A stretch of 64,000 nucleotides of DNA, taken from assembly GCF_025666195.1 (NCBI RefSeq), contig NZ_CP102592.1, positions 3,782,001 through 3,846,000 on the forward strand, in the 5' to 3' direction. A model generated the notes under the pieces. The model ran no database searches. It was not told the DNA's origin and saw only the letters and a program-made list of their open reading frames with translations. The stretch is from Xanthomonas sp. CFBP 8443. Its GTDB lineage: Bacteria > Pseudomonadota > Gammaproteobacteria > Xanthomonadales > Xanthomonadaceae. Positions 27,083 to 38,104 of the stretch are shown one piece after another; position 1 is the stretch's first letter, and each line of letters opens with the position of its first letter. The translations under genes and the position numbers were made by a program.

Positions 27083-27223
27083 GCCACCCCCTAAACGCCG
27101 GCGCCTGATCGGGGCGCACGAGCTGGCAACGGTCCGGCGCGCCGCCCTGCACACGCCGCGGGCGCACGCTCCACTTCTGCCGCGACGCGTCACCCGTGTT
27201 CGCACACCCATCTGCGGCCGCAG

Positions 27224-27730
27224 CTACACAGCGCGTGCGGCAGAGGCCCCCACGCGCGACGCCAGCCGCCGAAACGCCTCGTGCTGGGCGGCATCGGCGA
27301 ACCAGGAGGTGGGCACCAGCTCGAACAGCATGTCGTTGTGGTAAAGCAGCAGTACCTGCGCGTTCTCGCGACAGCGGACGTAGTCGGCCCAGGGATGGCG
27401 CGCCTGCCCGCCCGACCACGACACCTCTATTTCGGCCTCGTTCCAGGCATAGGTGACGACGTGCCGCAGCGTGGCCTGTTGCGCGTGCAGGCGCCGCACC
27501 TTGCGCGGCAGTATCCACGCGCGCGTGACGCCCAGGCCGATCAGCCCGCCGCCGGCGGCGCCGATCAGCAAGGCGCCGAACACCGTGGCCGCGGACGGCA
27601 GCGACAGCACCAGCACCAGCCCGACCAGCAATGCGACCACCAGCACCGCCAAGGCGCGCCGCAGCTGATGCCGGGTATGCAGACGTTGCGCGGCAAGATA
27701 GTCGTCCACGCTGATGATGCCGCTGATCAT
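27224..27730 (-). CDS. YcxB-like membrane protein
   Basis: 168-residue protein starting MISGIISVDDYLAAQRLHTR. It has two transmembrane helices (about 27-45 and 50-70) and a soluble C-terminal domain. That domain includes the TLRHVVTYAWNEAEIEVSW and YHNDMLFELVPTSWF stretches. This layout matches the YcxB-like family, whose function is unknown. The ATG at 27730 is chosen because upstream codons do not continue the family pattern. It lies 94 bp downstream of yheS on the same strand. Confidence 0.65.
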   Translation of the reverse strand: MISGIISVDDYLAAQRLHTRHQLRRALAVLVVALLVGLVLVLSLPSAATVFGALLIGAAGGGLIGLGVTRAWILPRKVRRLHAQQATLRHVVTYAWNEAEIEVSWSGGQARHPWADYVRCRENAQVLLLYHNDMLFELVPTSWFADAAQHEAFRRLASRVGASAARAV

Positions 27731-27824
27731 GGTTGGCTCCCTGCTTGCTGGCGTGGCGCCACAGCTTAGCGAACCGGCGCGCACGTGCGGCGCCAGACAG
27801 CGCGCCGCAGGCAAGCGCCGCCGC

Positions 27825-29681
<1,857 letters not shown>

Positions 29682-29750
29682 CGGGGGAGAGCGTCCAAAG
29701 AACGGTTGGGAATATGCAGATGAGCATGCTTCCTGGGACACGATTCTACC

Positions 29751-29767
29751 GTTAACGAATAATTGAC
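29751..29767 (+). promoter_or_regulatory. Conserved upstream motif of TonB receptor gene 1
   Basis: GTTAACGAATAATTGAC lies about 120 bp before the ATG at 29873. It aligns with GTTTAACGGAACATTGAC before the receptor at 33443 and GTTAACGATAA before the receptor at 55432. It ends in a TTGAC -35-like hexamer. It may be a shared operator or promoter element. Confidence 0.5.
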
Positions 29768-29872
29768 GCTCAGGGACCCGCGCGCCACCCTGCCACCCCG
29801 CTTGTGGCACCCCGCGCCGCCCGCTCCCCCACTTATTGGGCCCTCGCGGCCTACCCGTTGTCTGGAGAATCC

Positions 29873-32263
29873 ATGAAGCACCCTGTTTCCCGGCTCGCGA
29901 CCGCCGTCGTCGCGGTCCTCGTCGGCATCCCCGCCTTCGCCCAGAACGCCGATGGCAGCGCCACGCCGAGCACCCTGGACACCGTCATCGTCACCGGCAC
30001 CCGGGTCAGCGACCGCACCGTGGCCGAATCGCAGTCGCCGATCGACATCATCACCCCCGAAGCGCTGCAGTCCACCGGCACCTCCGAGCTGGCCACCGCG
30101 CTGTCGCGCGCCCTGCCCTCGCTGAACTTCCCGCGCCCGGCGCTGACCGACGGCACCAGCGGCATCCGCCCGGCGCAGCTGCGCGGGCTGTCGCCGGACC
30201 AGGTGCTGGTGCTGGTCAACGGCAAGCGCCGCCACACCTCCGCGCAGATCAACGTCAACGGCAGCATCGGCCGCGGCGCTTCGGCGGTGGACATCAACGC
30301 GATTCCGATCGCGGCGATCGAACGCGTGGAAGTGCTGCGCGACGGCGCCTCGGCGCAGTACGGCTCCGATGCCATCGCCGGCGTCGTCAACATCGTGCTC
30401 AAGGGCGCCGGCCAGGGCGGCAGCCTGGCGGTCGACTATGGCCAGTACTCGGCCGGCGACGGCGAGAAGTACCAGCTCTCCGGCGACACCGGGGTCAGCT
30501 TCGGCGACGGCCGCGGCACGCTGCACGTGGCCGGCCAGATCAGCCAGCAGGACGAGACCAACCGCGCCGGCCCGTACCAGGGCGTCGCGCCGAACACCGG
30601 CAACTATCCCGGCATCGGCGAAACCACCTTCGTCTACGGCGATCCGCAGGTCGACGCCAGCGCGGTCTCGGCCAACGGCGAGTTCCGCTTCAGCGACAAC
30701 GTCACCGGCTACGCCACCGCCATCGCCAGCAACCGCGACATCACCTCGTTCGCGTTCTACCGCTCGCGCAACCACAACGGGCAGAGCGCGCTGCTGGCGC
30801 AGACCTACCCCGACGGCTACGTGCCGGAAATCGACCAGTCCTCCAAGGACCGCTCGCTGGTCGCCGGGCTCAAGGGCAGCACCGCGGGCGGCTTCGGCTG
30901 GGACGTGAGCTACAACTACGGCTACAACAAGATCGGCTTCAACACCCGCAACAGCATCAACTACAGCCTGGGCACCGACAGCCCGAGCAGCTTCTACGAC
31001 GGTGCGCTTGAGTACACCCAGAACATCCTCAACGCCGACTTCACCCAGCCGCTGGAATGGGGCCTAGCCTACCCGGTCACGCTGTCCTTCGGCGCCGAAT
31101 ACCGCCAGGAGAAGTGGAACCAGTCGCCGGGCGAAGCGGCGTCCTACACCGGCACCACCGGCGGCGCGCAGGGCTTCGCCGGCTTCTCCCCAGCCAACGC
31201 GGTGCATTCGGACCGCCACAACTACGCCGTCTACGCCGGCCTGGAAGCCGACTTCACCGACAAGTTCTCCGCCGGCCTCACCGGCCGCTACGAGGACTAC
31301 TCGGACTTCGGCAGCAAGAGCTCGGGCAAGCTGTCGGCACGCTACGCCTTCACCGACAAGGTGGCGCTGCGCGGCACCGTGGCCAGCGGCTTCCGCGCCC
31401 CGTCGCTGGCGCAGCAGCAGTACCAGGCGGTGACCAGCAACTACATCAACGGCAGCTTCTTCGAATCGGGCACCTTCCCGGTGGACAGCGCCGTGGCCCA
31501 GGCGCTGGGCGCTGCGCCGCTGAAGGCCGAGACCTCGCTGTCCTACAGCCTGGGCCTGGTGCTGCAGCCGGTCGAGCGCCTGTACGTGACCCTGGACGCG
31601 TACCAGATCAAGATCGACGACCGCATCCTGCTCTCCTCCAACCTCAACGATGCCGCCGTGCTCGCGCAGCTGCAGGGCCTGGGCTACGCCAACGTCACCA
31701 GCGTGCGCTACTTCGCCAACGCCGCCGACACCCGCACCCGCGGCGTCGACCTGGTCGGCACCTACACGATCCCGTTCGCGGCCAGTACCCTGGACCTCAC
31801 CGCCAGCTACGGCTACAGCAAGACCGAGATCACCGATGCGGTCGAACAGCCGCAGGCGCTGGCGGCGATCGGCTCGACCCAGACCATCCTCGGCCGCGAC
31901 GAGATCGGCCGCCTGGAGGACAGCTTCCCGAAGGACAAGCTCATCCTCAGCGGCACCTGGAAGCTGCAGCACTGGGACTTCAACCTGGCCGCCACGCGCT
32001 ACGGCGATTTCACCGTGCGCAACTCGGCCAGCGCCGCCCGCGACCAGACCTACGATGCGAGCTGGGTGGTGGACGCCTCGGCCAGCTTCAAGCCCGGCAG
32101 CAACTGGACCCTGACCCTGGGCGCGGACAACCTGCTGGACCAGTATCCGGACAAGACCACCAACCTGGTCAACTCCACCTACGGCATGCTGCCGTACAGC
32201 AACTATTCGCCGTACGGCTTCAATGGCGCCTATGTGTACGGGCGGATCAACTACCGCTGGTAG
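29873..32263 (+). CDS. TonB-dependent receptor, paralogue 1
   Basis: 796-residue outer-membrane active transporter. The ATG at 29873 has GGAGA 7 nt upstream. The signal peptide ends near PAFAQ, the TonB-box region is LDTVIVTGTR, and the plug has the subfamily signature LRGLSPDQVLVLVNGKRRHT. The barrel is complete and the last residue is Trp (GRINYRW), the usual outer-membrane insertion signal. Closely related to the receptors at 33443 and 55432 along the whole length, so these are diverged gene duplicates. Ligand unknown. A strong terminator follows. Confidence 0.93.
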   Translation: MKHPVSRLATAVVAVLVGIPAFAQNADGSATPSTLDTVIVTGTRVSDRTVAESQSPIDIITPEALQSTGTSELATALSRALPSLNFPRPALTDGTSGIRPAQLRGLSPDQVLVLVNGKRRHTSAQINVNGSIGRGASAVDINAIPIAAIERVEVLRDGASAQYGSDAIAGVVNIVLKGAGQGGSLAVDYGQYSAGDGEKYQLSGDTGVSFGDGRGTLHVAGQISQQDETNRAGPYQGVAPNTGNYPGIGETTFVYGDPQVDASAVSANGEFRFSDNVTGYATAIASNRDITSFAFYRSRNHNGQSALLAQTYPDGYVPEIDQSSKDRSLVAGLKGSTAGGFGWDVSYNYGYNKIGFNTRNSINYSLGTDSPSSFYDGALEYTQNILNADFTQPLEWGLAYPVTLSFGAEYRQEKWNQSPGEAASYTGTTGGAQGFAGFSPANAVHSDRHNYAVYAGLEADFTDKFSAGLTGRYEDYSDFGSKSSGKLSARYAFTDKVALRGTVASGFRAPSLAQQQYQAVTSNYINGSFFESGTFPVDSAVAQALGAAPLKAETSLSYSLGLVLQPVERLYVTLDAYQIKIDDRILLSSNLNDAAVLAQLQGLGYANVTSVRYFANAADTRTRGVDLVGTYTIPFAASTLDLTASYGYSKTEITDAVEQPQALAAIGSTQTILGRDEIGRLEDSFPKDKLILSGTWKLQHWDFNLAATRYGDFTVRNSASAARDQTYDASWVVDASASFKPGSNWTLTLGADNLLDQYPDKTTNLVNSTYGMLPYSNYSPYGFNGAYVYGRINYRW

Positions 32264-32283
32264 GCCCACGTACGTAGCGCACC

Positions 32284-32322
32284 ACGAGCACGCCCCGGCC
32301 GGTCCGGGGCGTGCTCGTTCTT
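32284..32322 (+). terminator. Intrinsic terminator of TonB receptor gene 1
   Basis: A perfect 15-bp stem, ACGAGCACGCCCCGG paired with CCGGGGCGTGCTCGT, has a 5-nt loop and is followed by TCTT. It starts 20 bp after the stop codon. The T-run is short but the stem is very stable. Confidence 0.8.
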
Positions 32323-32413
32323 GCGCCGCACGCCGGCGTCTCGCATCCACACGACCTGAACAAACCAGGGCGGGAACGGTGGTATCACACGCGCCATCTT
32401 CCTTCGGCGGAGC

Positions 32414-32845
32414 ATGCACATGGAAACCGAGCGACTGTACCGCGGGCGCCTGATCGACCACCTGCACCTGGTGGTGCGCGACCTGCAGGCGAGCCAGGCC
32501 TTCTACACCGCCGTGCTCGGCGAACTGGGCATCCCGCTCGGTGGCCAGGGCGAGGGCTATTTCTGGGCCGACGAACTGTTCGTGTCCGACCGCAGTACGC
32601 TAGCGCAGGGCGAGCTGACCGGACGCCACCACCTCGCGTTCCAGGCACGCGATCGCGCGATGGTCGACGCCTTCCACCGCACCGCGCTGGCGCATGGCGG
32701 ACGCGACAACGGCGCGCCGGGGCTGCGCCCGTATCACCCCGCCTACTACGCGGCGTTCGTGCTCGATCCCGACGGCAACAACATCGAAGCGGTTTTCCAC
32801 GGGCCGGCACAACGCAGTGCCGACGCGGTGCAGATCAGCTTCTGA
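32414..32845 (+). CDS. VOC-fold (glyoxalase/dioxygenase-like) protein
   Basis: 143-residue single-module vicinal-oxygen-chelate protein. It begins at the first conserved strand (IDHLHLVVRDLQASQAFYTA). Candidate metal ligands are His in HLHLVV, His in RHHLAFQA and Glu in DPDGNNIEAVFHG. The end matches glyoxalase-family proteins with the VLDPDGNNIEAV motif. Substrate unknown. ATGs at 32414 and 32420 are both possible; the 32414 start is kept because it is longest and no Shine-Dalgarno sequence clearly favours either. It lies between two TonB receptor paralogues, but the terminator before it argues against co-transcription. Confidence 0.75.
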   Translation: MHMETERLYRGRLIDHLHLVVRDLQASQAFYTAVLGELGIPLGGQGEGYFWADELFVSDRSTLAQGELTGRHHLAFQARDRAMVDAFHRTALAHGGRDNGAPGLRPYHPAYYAAFVLDPDGNNIEAVFHGPAQRSADAVQISF

Positions 32846-32866
32846 GCCGACTGCAGCTGCCGGACT

Positions 32867-33058
32867 GATTCCACGATCCAGTTGTGGAGCGCAAGCGCAT
32901 TGGTCGCCATTGCGCTGCAAGGGATGCCGGACCTGCGCATGCGGGAGGCGCGGGAGCATGTCGATGCCTGCGCCTACACGCCATCCTCGGCACTTGACGT
33001 GAAGCGACTGCGGCACATGCGGAGCGAGCTGTTGAAAGCTGACGCAGCGTCGGCCTGA
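32867..33058 (+). pseudogene. Possible 3' remnant of a gene
   Basis: An open frame without a proper start runs into a TGA at 33056-33058. It reads ALVAIALQGMPDLRM, then REAREHVDACAYTPSSALDV and RLRHMRSELLKADAASA. It has a coding-like, helical composition, unlike the surrounding non-coding sequence. I do not recognise the parent. It may be chance in this GC-rich DNA. Confidence 0.25.
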
Positions 33059-33442
33059 TCGAGTTTCCTCACCCCTCACACGCGCGCTTGCGGCGCCTCG
33101 CTACGCACATCCTCCAGTGTGGTCGCCCGCCGCCGTGTGAGTGGCGCCGCCTTTGCCGGCACGCGGCGCGACGCGCGAAGCGCAACGCACTTCTACCGCC
33201 CCGTCGGACGACACCGCCCGGTTTTGTCTACAAGCGCGGCGAACGGCCGCATCGCCGCTGGCGCAAGTGTCGCGGCGGTCGTTGCACTTGCAACCACGCA
33301 ACAAGGTTTAACGGAACATTGACACACCTGACATATCCCGGTAATCCACTGGACAGCCGCCACGTTCGCCATGCGCGCGACACCCGGGAGGGGGTGATGG
33401 CGAATCTGGCGGCGACCTCCCCCGTTCTGGAGCCGCCCACCG
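33059..33442. other. Gene-free upstream region of TonB receptor gene 2
   Basis: No credible gene. The only structured signals are the conserved motif and promoter at 33306-33347, and a purine-rich GGGAGGGGG stretch at about 33388 that could be part of the leader. The remainder is GC-rich sequence without clear repeats. Confidence 0.6.
33306..33347 (+). promoter_or_regulatory. Conserved motif and candidate promoter of TonB receptor gene 2
   Basis: GTTTAACGGAACATTGAC (33306-33323) matches the motif before the other two receptor paralogues. It runs into a perfect TTGACA -35 (33319-33324), then 17 nt, then TAATCC (33342-33347) as a candidate -10. The ATG lies about 95 bp further on. Confidence 0.55.
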
Positions 33443-35830
33443 ATGAACTGCACGTCCCATCCTCTCGCTATCGCCGTCGCCCTCGCCCTGACCACCTCCG
33501 CAGCGCCCGCCATCGCCCAGAGCACGTCCAGCAGCGCACAGACGCTGGATACCGTGATCGTCACCGGCACCCGCGTGGCCGACCGCACCGTCGCCGAGTC
33601 GGCCTCGCCGATCGACATCATCTCGCCGGAAATGCTGCAGTCCACCGGCACCACCGAACTGGCCACCGCACTGTCGCGCGCGGTGCCGTCGCTGAACTTC
33701 CCGCGCCCGGCGATCACCGACGGCTCCGACGCGGTGCGCCCGGCGCAGTTGCGCGGGCTTTCGCCCGACCAGGTGCTGGTGCTGGTCAACGGCAAGCGCT
33801 ACCACACCACCGCGCTGGTCAACCTCAACGGCGCGCAGGGCCGCGGCTCGTCGCCGGCCGACCTCAACACCATTCCGATCGCCGCGGTCGAGCGCATCGA
33901 GGTGCTGCGCGACGGCGCCTCGGCGCAGTACGGCTCCGACGCCATCGCCGGGGTCATCAACATCGTGCTCAAGGGCAGCGGCGATGGCGGCAGCATCGCC
34001 GCGCGCTACGGCAAGTACAGCGCCGGCGACGGCGAGCAGTACCAGTTGTCCGGCGATGCCGGGGTCAAGTTCGGCGAGAACGGCGCGGTGCATTTCGCTG
34101 CGCAAGCCGGCCACCAGGACCAGACCGACCGCGCCAAGCCGTACCTGGGCGAAGTGCAGCAGCGCTACGGCGACCCGGACATCGACCAGGGCGCGTTCTC
34201 CTACAACGGCCAGTACAGCCCGGCCGAGTACATCACGTTCTATTCCTACGGCATGCTCAGCCGCCGCGAAGTGCTGTCCAACGGCTACTTCCGCTGGTCC
34301 GGCGACAACCGCAACCGTCCGGAGATCTACCCCGGCGGCTTCCTGCCGCAGATCTACAACGTCAGCAAGGACGTCTCCTGGGTCGGCGGCTTCAAGGCCA
34401 GCACCGAGGGCGGGCTGGGCATCGACATCAGCTACAACTACGGCCGCAACGACCTCAGCTTCGAGGTCAAGAACAGCCTCAACAACAGCATGGGCCTGAG
34501 CAGCCCCACCGACTTCTACGCCGGTTCGCTGGAAGTCACCCAAAACCTGCTCAACGCCGACTTCAGCAAGTCGCTGGAGATCGGCCTGGCCTATCCGGTC
34601 ACGCTGGCCTTCGGCGGCGAGTGGCGCGGCGAGAAGTTCAACGAATCGCCCGGCGACGTGGCCTCCTACCTCAATGGCGGGGTGCCCTCGGCCAACGGCA
34701 CGCTGCTGCCGGGCGCGCAGGTATACGCCGGCTTCAAGCCCAGCGATTCGGGCCACTACGACCGCAACAGCTATTCGGCCTACGTCGACCTGGAAGGCGA
34801 CATCACCGACAAGTTCTCCGCCGGCCTGGCCGGGCGCTACGAGAACTACAGCGATTTCGGCGACACCAGCACCGGCAAGCTGTCGCTGCGCTACGCCTTC
34901 ACCGACAAGATCGCGCTGCGCGCCACCGCCTCCACCGGTTTCCGCGCGCCGTCGTTGCAGCAGCAGTATTTCCAGTCCATCGCCACCAACTTCATCAACG
35001 TCACCCAGCCCGACGGCAGCATTACCGCCACGCCGTTCGAGATCGGCACCTTCCGCACCGACAATCCGGCCGCGGTTGCGCTCGGTGCCGAGCCGCTGAA
35101 GGCGGAGAAGTCGAAGAACTACGGCCTGGGCCTGGTGCTGCAACCGGTCGATGCGCTGTACGTCACCGTCGACGCCTACCGCATCGACATCGACGACCGC
35201 ATCGTGCTGTCGGAAAACCTGACCTCCACAGCAGTGCGCAACTACCTGCAGGCCAACGGCTACGCCGGCATCGGCGGCGGCCGTTACTTCACCAACGCCA
35301 TCGACACCAAGACCCAGGGCGTGGACGCGGTCGGCACCTACAAGCTCGCGCTGAGCAACAGCAACCTGGACCTGACCGCCGGCTACAACTACAACAAGAC
35401 CGAGATCGAGAAGATCGCCGAGAACCCGGCGGTGCTGGAGGCGATCGACCCGACCGCGGTGCGCATCGGCCGCGCCGAGATCGGCCGCATCACCAAGGGC
35501 GCGCCGCGCGACAAGTTCTTCCTCAGCAGCGTGTGGGCGCCCGGCAACTGGGCATTCACCGCCACCGCCACGCGCTGGGGCGAATTCACCGACTTCGGCA
35601 CCACGCCCGCGGCCGACCAGACCTATACGGCGAAGTGGACGCTGGACCTGGCCGCCAGCTACAAGCTGGGCAACTGGGACTTCACCATCGGCGGCGACAA
35701 CGTGCTCGACGAATACCCCGACCAGTCGCGCGCCGGCGCGGGCACCCGCACCTACCTGCCGTACAGCACCTCCTCGCCGTTCGGCTTCAACGGTGCGTTC
35801 GCCTACGCCAACGTCAACTTCAAATGGTGA
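33443..35830 (+). CDS. TonB-dependent receptor, paralogue 2
   Basis: 795-residue outer-membrane transporter closely related to the receptor at 29873. The signal peptide ends near PAIAQ, the TonB-box region is LDTVIVTGTR, and the plug carries LRGLSPDQVLVLVNGKRYHT. The barrel is complete and ends NVNFKW. The start at 33443 is supported by the signal peptide and a GGAG about 9 nt upstream. The two genes are separated by a VOC-fold gene and a decayed region. Differences concentrate in the extracellular-loop regions of the barrel, as expected if the ligands differ. Ligand unknown. Confidence 0.93.
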   Translation: MNCTSHPLAIAVALALTTSAAPAIAQSTSSSAQTLDTVIVTGTRVADRTVAESASPIDIISPEMLQSTGTTELATALSRAVPSLNFPRPAITDGSDAVRPAQLRGLSPDQVLVLVNGKRYHTTALVNLNGAQGRGSSPADLNTIPIAAVERIEVLRDGASAQYGSDAIAGVINIVLKGSGDGGSIAARYGKYSAGDGEQYQLSGDAGVKFGENGAVHFAAQAGHQDQTDRAKPYLGEVQQRYGDPDIDQGAFSYNGQYSPAEYITFYSYGMLSRREVLSNGYFRWSGDNRNRPEIYPGGFLPQIYNVSKDVSWVGGFKASTEGGLGIDISYNYGRNDLSFEVKNSLNNSMGLSSPTDFYAGSLEVTQNLLNADFSKSLEIGLAYPVTLAFGGEWRGEKFNESPGDVASYLNGGVPSANGTLLPGAQVYAGFKPSDSGHYDRNSYSAYVDLEGDITDKFSAGLAGRYENYSDFGDTSTGKLSLRYAFTDKIALRATASTGFRAPSLQQQYFQSIATNFINVTQPDGSITATPFEIGTFRTDNPAAVALGAEPLKAEKSKNYGLGLVLQPVDALYVTVDAYRIDIDDRIVLSENLTSTAVRNYLQANGYAGIGGGRYFTNAIDTKTQGVDAVGTYKLALSNSNLDLTAGYNYNKTEIEKIAENPAVLEAIDPTAVRIGRAEIGRITKGAPRDKFFLSSVWAPGNWAFTATATRWGEFTDFGTTPAADQTYTAKWTLDLAASYKLGNWDFTIGGDNVLDEYPDQSRAGAGTRTYLPYSTSSPFGFNGAFAYANVNFKW

Positions 35831-35877
35831 GCCGGGTCGATACGTAGACGATGCGGCGCCGGCCGCTGAGCGGATAG

Positions 35878-35905
35878 AAAAGCCCCGGTTCGCCGGGGCT
35901 TTTTT
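35878..35905 (+). terminator. Intrinsic terminator of TonB receptor gene 2
   Basis: AAAAGCCCCGG and CCGGGGCTTTT pair around a TTCG tetraloop and are followed by a run of six T. Textbook intrinsic terminator 48 bp after the stop codon. Confidence 0.95.
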
Positions 35906-36165
35906 GGCTGCCGCGCGCTGCGTAAGCGGCCATCGCACATTAAGCCGGCTGCCGCCTGTCGATTAACTCAACCGGCTAACACAGATTAAGAACCGGAGGA
36001 AGTTACTTCGGTAGACATCCTCACAATATGCGGGATATCAATGGCATAGGCTAAAACTCCGTTTATCTACCCGATATTTGTCAACAGCTGTCCGCCGCGA
36101 CTCGCGTAAGGTGGAATCGCCTGAACGGCAGGCGATAAAAACCCTTAGCAGGGGAAGGACAAGCT
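35906..36165 (+). other. AT-rich leader region before the small exported protein
   Basis: No gene seen. The region is markedly more AT-rich than its surroundings. It contains an imperfect inverted repeat TTAAGCCGG...CCGGCTAA at about 35940-35980. A perfect 8-bp hairpin ATCGCCTG-AACGG-CAGGCGAT followed by AAAAA lies at 36116-36141, close to the start codon at 36166. This looks like a regulated promoter and a structured 5' leader. I cannot assign a regulator. Confidence 0.45.
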
Positions 36166-36600
36166 ATGGACTGGAATATCTCGAAAACCGCGGCGCTGGC
36201 CTCGGGAGTGTTGTTGTGCTCCGCATTCGCCACGGCCGCCCACGCGCAGACCTGCTGCCCCACCGGAGGCGGTAGCCACATCGCGACGCAAGGCCTGGGC
36301 GAAAGCATGCCGGCCGCAACCAATCTGTCGACCAACGCCACCGTGAGCATCTATCAATTCGAGCGCGGCGGGGTGACCTACCTGCAGATCAACGATGCCA
36401 ACGGCCAGGTCCGCGGCGCCGTGGCGCGCATCGAAAACACCGCCTGGGTGACGCCGATGGGCCAGGACGTCGACCGGGTCAGCATCGTCGATACGCTGGA
36501 CCAGAGCCGCGGCATGGTGCTCTACGATGCACGCTACTTCACCGTGCAGCGCTCCAGCACCGCCAGCGGCGACGCGTGGACCGTCACCATCAAGAAGTGA
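36166..36600 (+). CDS. Small exported protein of unknown function
   Basis: 144-residue protein with a signal peptide (about 1-27, ALASGVLLCSAFATAAHAQ) and a mature domain of about 117 residues. The mature start is unusual, TCCPTGGGSHIATQGLGES, with adjacent cysteines. The rest reads as beta-rich (VSIYQFERGGVTYLQINDA, DRVSIVDTLDQS). A Shine-Dalgarno GGGGAAGGA lies about 7 nt before the ATG. I do not recognise the family. Its 3' end overlaps the convergent MASE1 gene by 11 bp. Confidence 0.65.
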   Translation: MDWNISKTAALASGVLLCSAFATAAHAQTCCPTGGGSHIATQGLGESMPAATNLSTNATVSIYQFERGGVTYLQINDANGQVRGAVARIENTAWVTPMGQDVDRVSIVDTLDQSRGMVLYDARYFTVQRSSTASGDAWTVTIKK

Positions 36601-38104
36601 GGGGGCGCCGCTCCGAGAGTTCGGAGACGAGGAAGCTGATCTTCAGCTCATGGCGACGCCGACAGGTGCCGTCATGAGCTTTCAGCCGGCTCGCCAGCTC
36701 CCACTCGATCTCGTCCGTGCTCTTGCCTGCGCCGGTGTCGAGCAGCAGCGCCGGATCGGCGGCGATCGCCACCACCAGGCCGCGCCGGCCACGCACGTTC
36801 CAGACGCGCGCAGTGATCCGATGCCGGCCGCCGCGCGGCAGGATCTCCATCGCATTGAGCACGCAGCGGTACGCCGCCAGTTGCAGGCCGATCGATAGCT
36901 GCCGCGATTCGCCGCGCAACCGCGTCTCCACCTCGGTATCGCAGGCATTGGCGAAGGCGACCGAGCTCAGTGCGCCGTAGAGCCCATGGGTCTCGATGTC
37001 CAGCGGATACAGCGCGGCGACGTAGTCGTCCAGCAGCTGCGCCTGGATCACCCCGGTGCGGTTCATTTCCATGGCCGCGGCGTAGTGCCCGCGCTCCTTC
37101 AGCGAGGAGGCGATGTCGCGGCGCAGCTTGTTGAGGTGGACATGGATATCGGTGTACTCGATCACCCGGTTGCGCAGCGTGCGTTCGGCGGACATGTAGC
37201 TGGCCTGCGCCACCTGCAGCGCCTGCTGCTCGGCATAGCCGAAATGCCGCGCCTGGCGGAAGGCGCTGGAAATCTTCGCGCCGAGCACGAACAGCAGGGT
37301 CGCGGCGACCGCGATCAGCATCTGCACGTCGAATCCCTGCTGGTCGTAGGCGCCCGAATAGTTCGAGCGCGGCAGCGACATGGCCACCGCCAGGTTGGCC
37401 AGCACCACGCCTACCGCCGAGCCGCGCCAACCATGCGAAAGCGTCAGCCAGGCGCCGGGCACCAGCAGCATCAGCAAGATGACCTGGTGCAACAGGCCCG
37501 GCGTCCTCATCGCCAGCGCAAAGATCGCCGCCACCGCGAGCACCGCGATCGCGGAGTCGCGCAGCAGTTTGCTGGGCACGGCCTTGTCGGTCTTGCGATG
37601 CAGCCAGAGCAAGGCCGGCAGGAAGAACATCAGGATGCCCAGATAGCTACCGATCCAGTACCTGACGCTGTGCTCCAGGGTGATGAACGCGGCCGGCCCG
37701 TCCAACATCGCGTTGACCGCCTTGTTGACCAGCAGGCCCCACAGCGCCAGGCTCACGGTGAGGAGCGGCAACCAGCGCTGTACGGCCGTGGCGGCGGGAA
37801 AGCGGCTGCGGAAGGCCCAGGGCAGCAACGCGAACAAGGGCGCGACCAGGAACGGGCTCAGGTACGCCCACACTTCGCTCACGCCGTCGTGGTTGGCCAT
37901 CGGCACGCGCATCGCCAGCAACGCGGCGGCGTCGCCGAGCAGCACATACGGCCACAGCCGGTAGGGCAGGAACAGAAACGCCGCCGCGCGCACGCCCGCC
38001 GGCAGGAACCATTGGTCCACCGACCAGCGCCACACGGTCATGTAGAGCGCGCAATACAGCGCACTCAGAAGGATGCCGCCAGCGAATTTTTTCAGTGTTG
38101 CCAT
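36590..38104 (-). CDS. MASE1-domain sensor with degenerate kinase region
   Basis: 504-residue membrane protein. The N-terminal half has about eight transmembrane helices typical of a MASE1 sensor (for example RAAAFLFLPYRLWPYVLLGD and TLSHGWRGSAVGVVLANLAV). It is followed by a helical segment (VIEYTDIHVHLNKLRRDIAS) in the dimerisation/phosphorylation position. A C-terminal domain resembles HATPase_c in its first and last strands (AYRCVLNAMEILPRG and LKISFLVSE). It lacks any DxGxG or other ATP-lid glycine motif, so kinase activity is doubtful. The ATG at 38104 starts just before the first helix. No response regulator is adjacent. Confidence 0.7.
   Translation of the reverse strand: MATLKKFAGGILLSALYCALYMTVWRWSVDQWFLPAGVRAAAFLFLPYRLWPYVLLGDAAALLAMRVPMANHDGVSEVWAYLSPFLVAPLFALLPWAFRSRFPAATAVQRWLPLLTVSLALWGLLVNKAVNAMLDGPAAFITLEHSVRYWIGSYLGILMFFLPALLWLHRKTDKAVPSKLLRDSAIAVLAVAAIFALAMRTPGLLHQVILLMLLVPGAWLTLSHGWRGSAVGVVLANLAVAMSLPRSNYSGAYDQQGFDVQMLIAVAATLLFVLGAKISSAFRQARHFGYAEQQALQVAQASYMSAERTLRNRVIEYTDIHVHLNKLRRDIASSLKERGHYAAAMEMNRTGVIQAQLLDDYVAALYPLDIETHGLYGALSSVAFANACDTEVETRLRGESRQLSIGLQLAAYRCVLNAMEILPRGGRHRITARVWNVRGRRGLVVAIAADPALLLDTGAGKSTDEIEWELASRLKAHDGTCRRRHELKISFLVSELSERRPLTS

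Noticed and set aside
33308..35938. 876-residue minus-strand frame opposite TonB receptor 2 (and 918 residues at 55273-58029 opposite receptor 3)
   Set aside because: Both are antisense shadows of conserved receptor genes. Their similarity to each other follows from the paralogy of the plus-strand genes.
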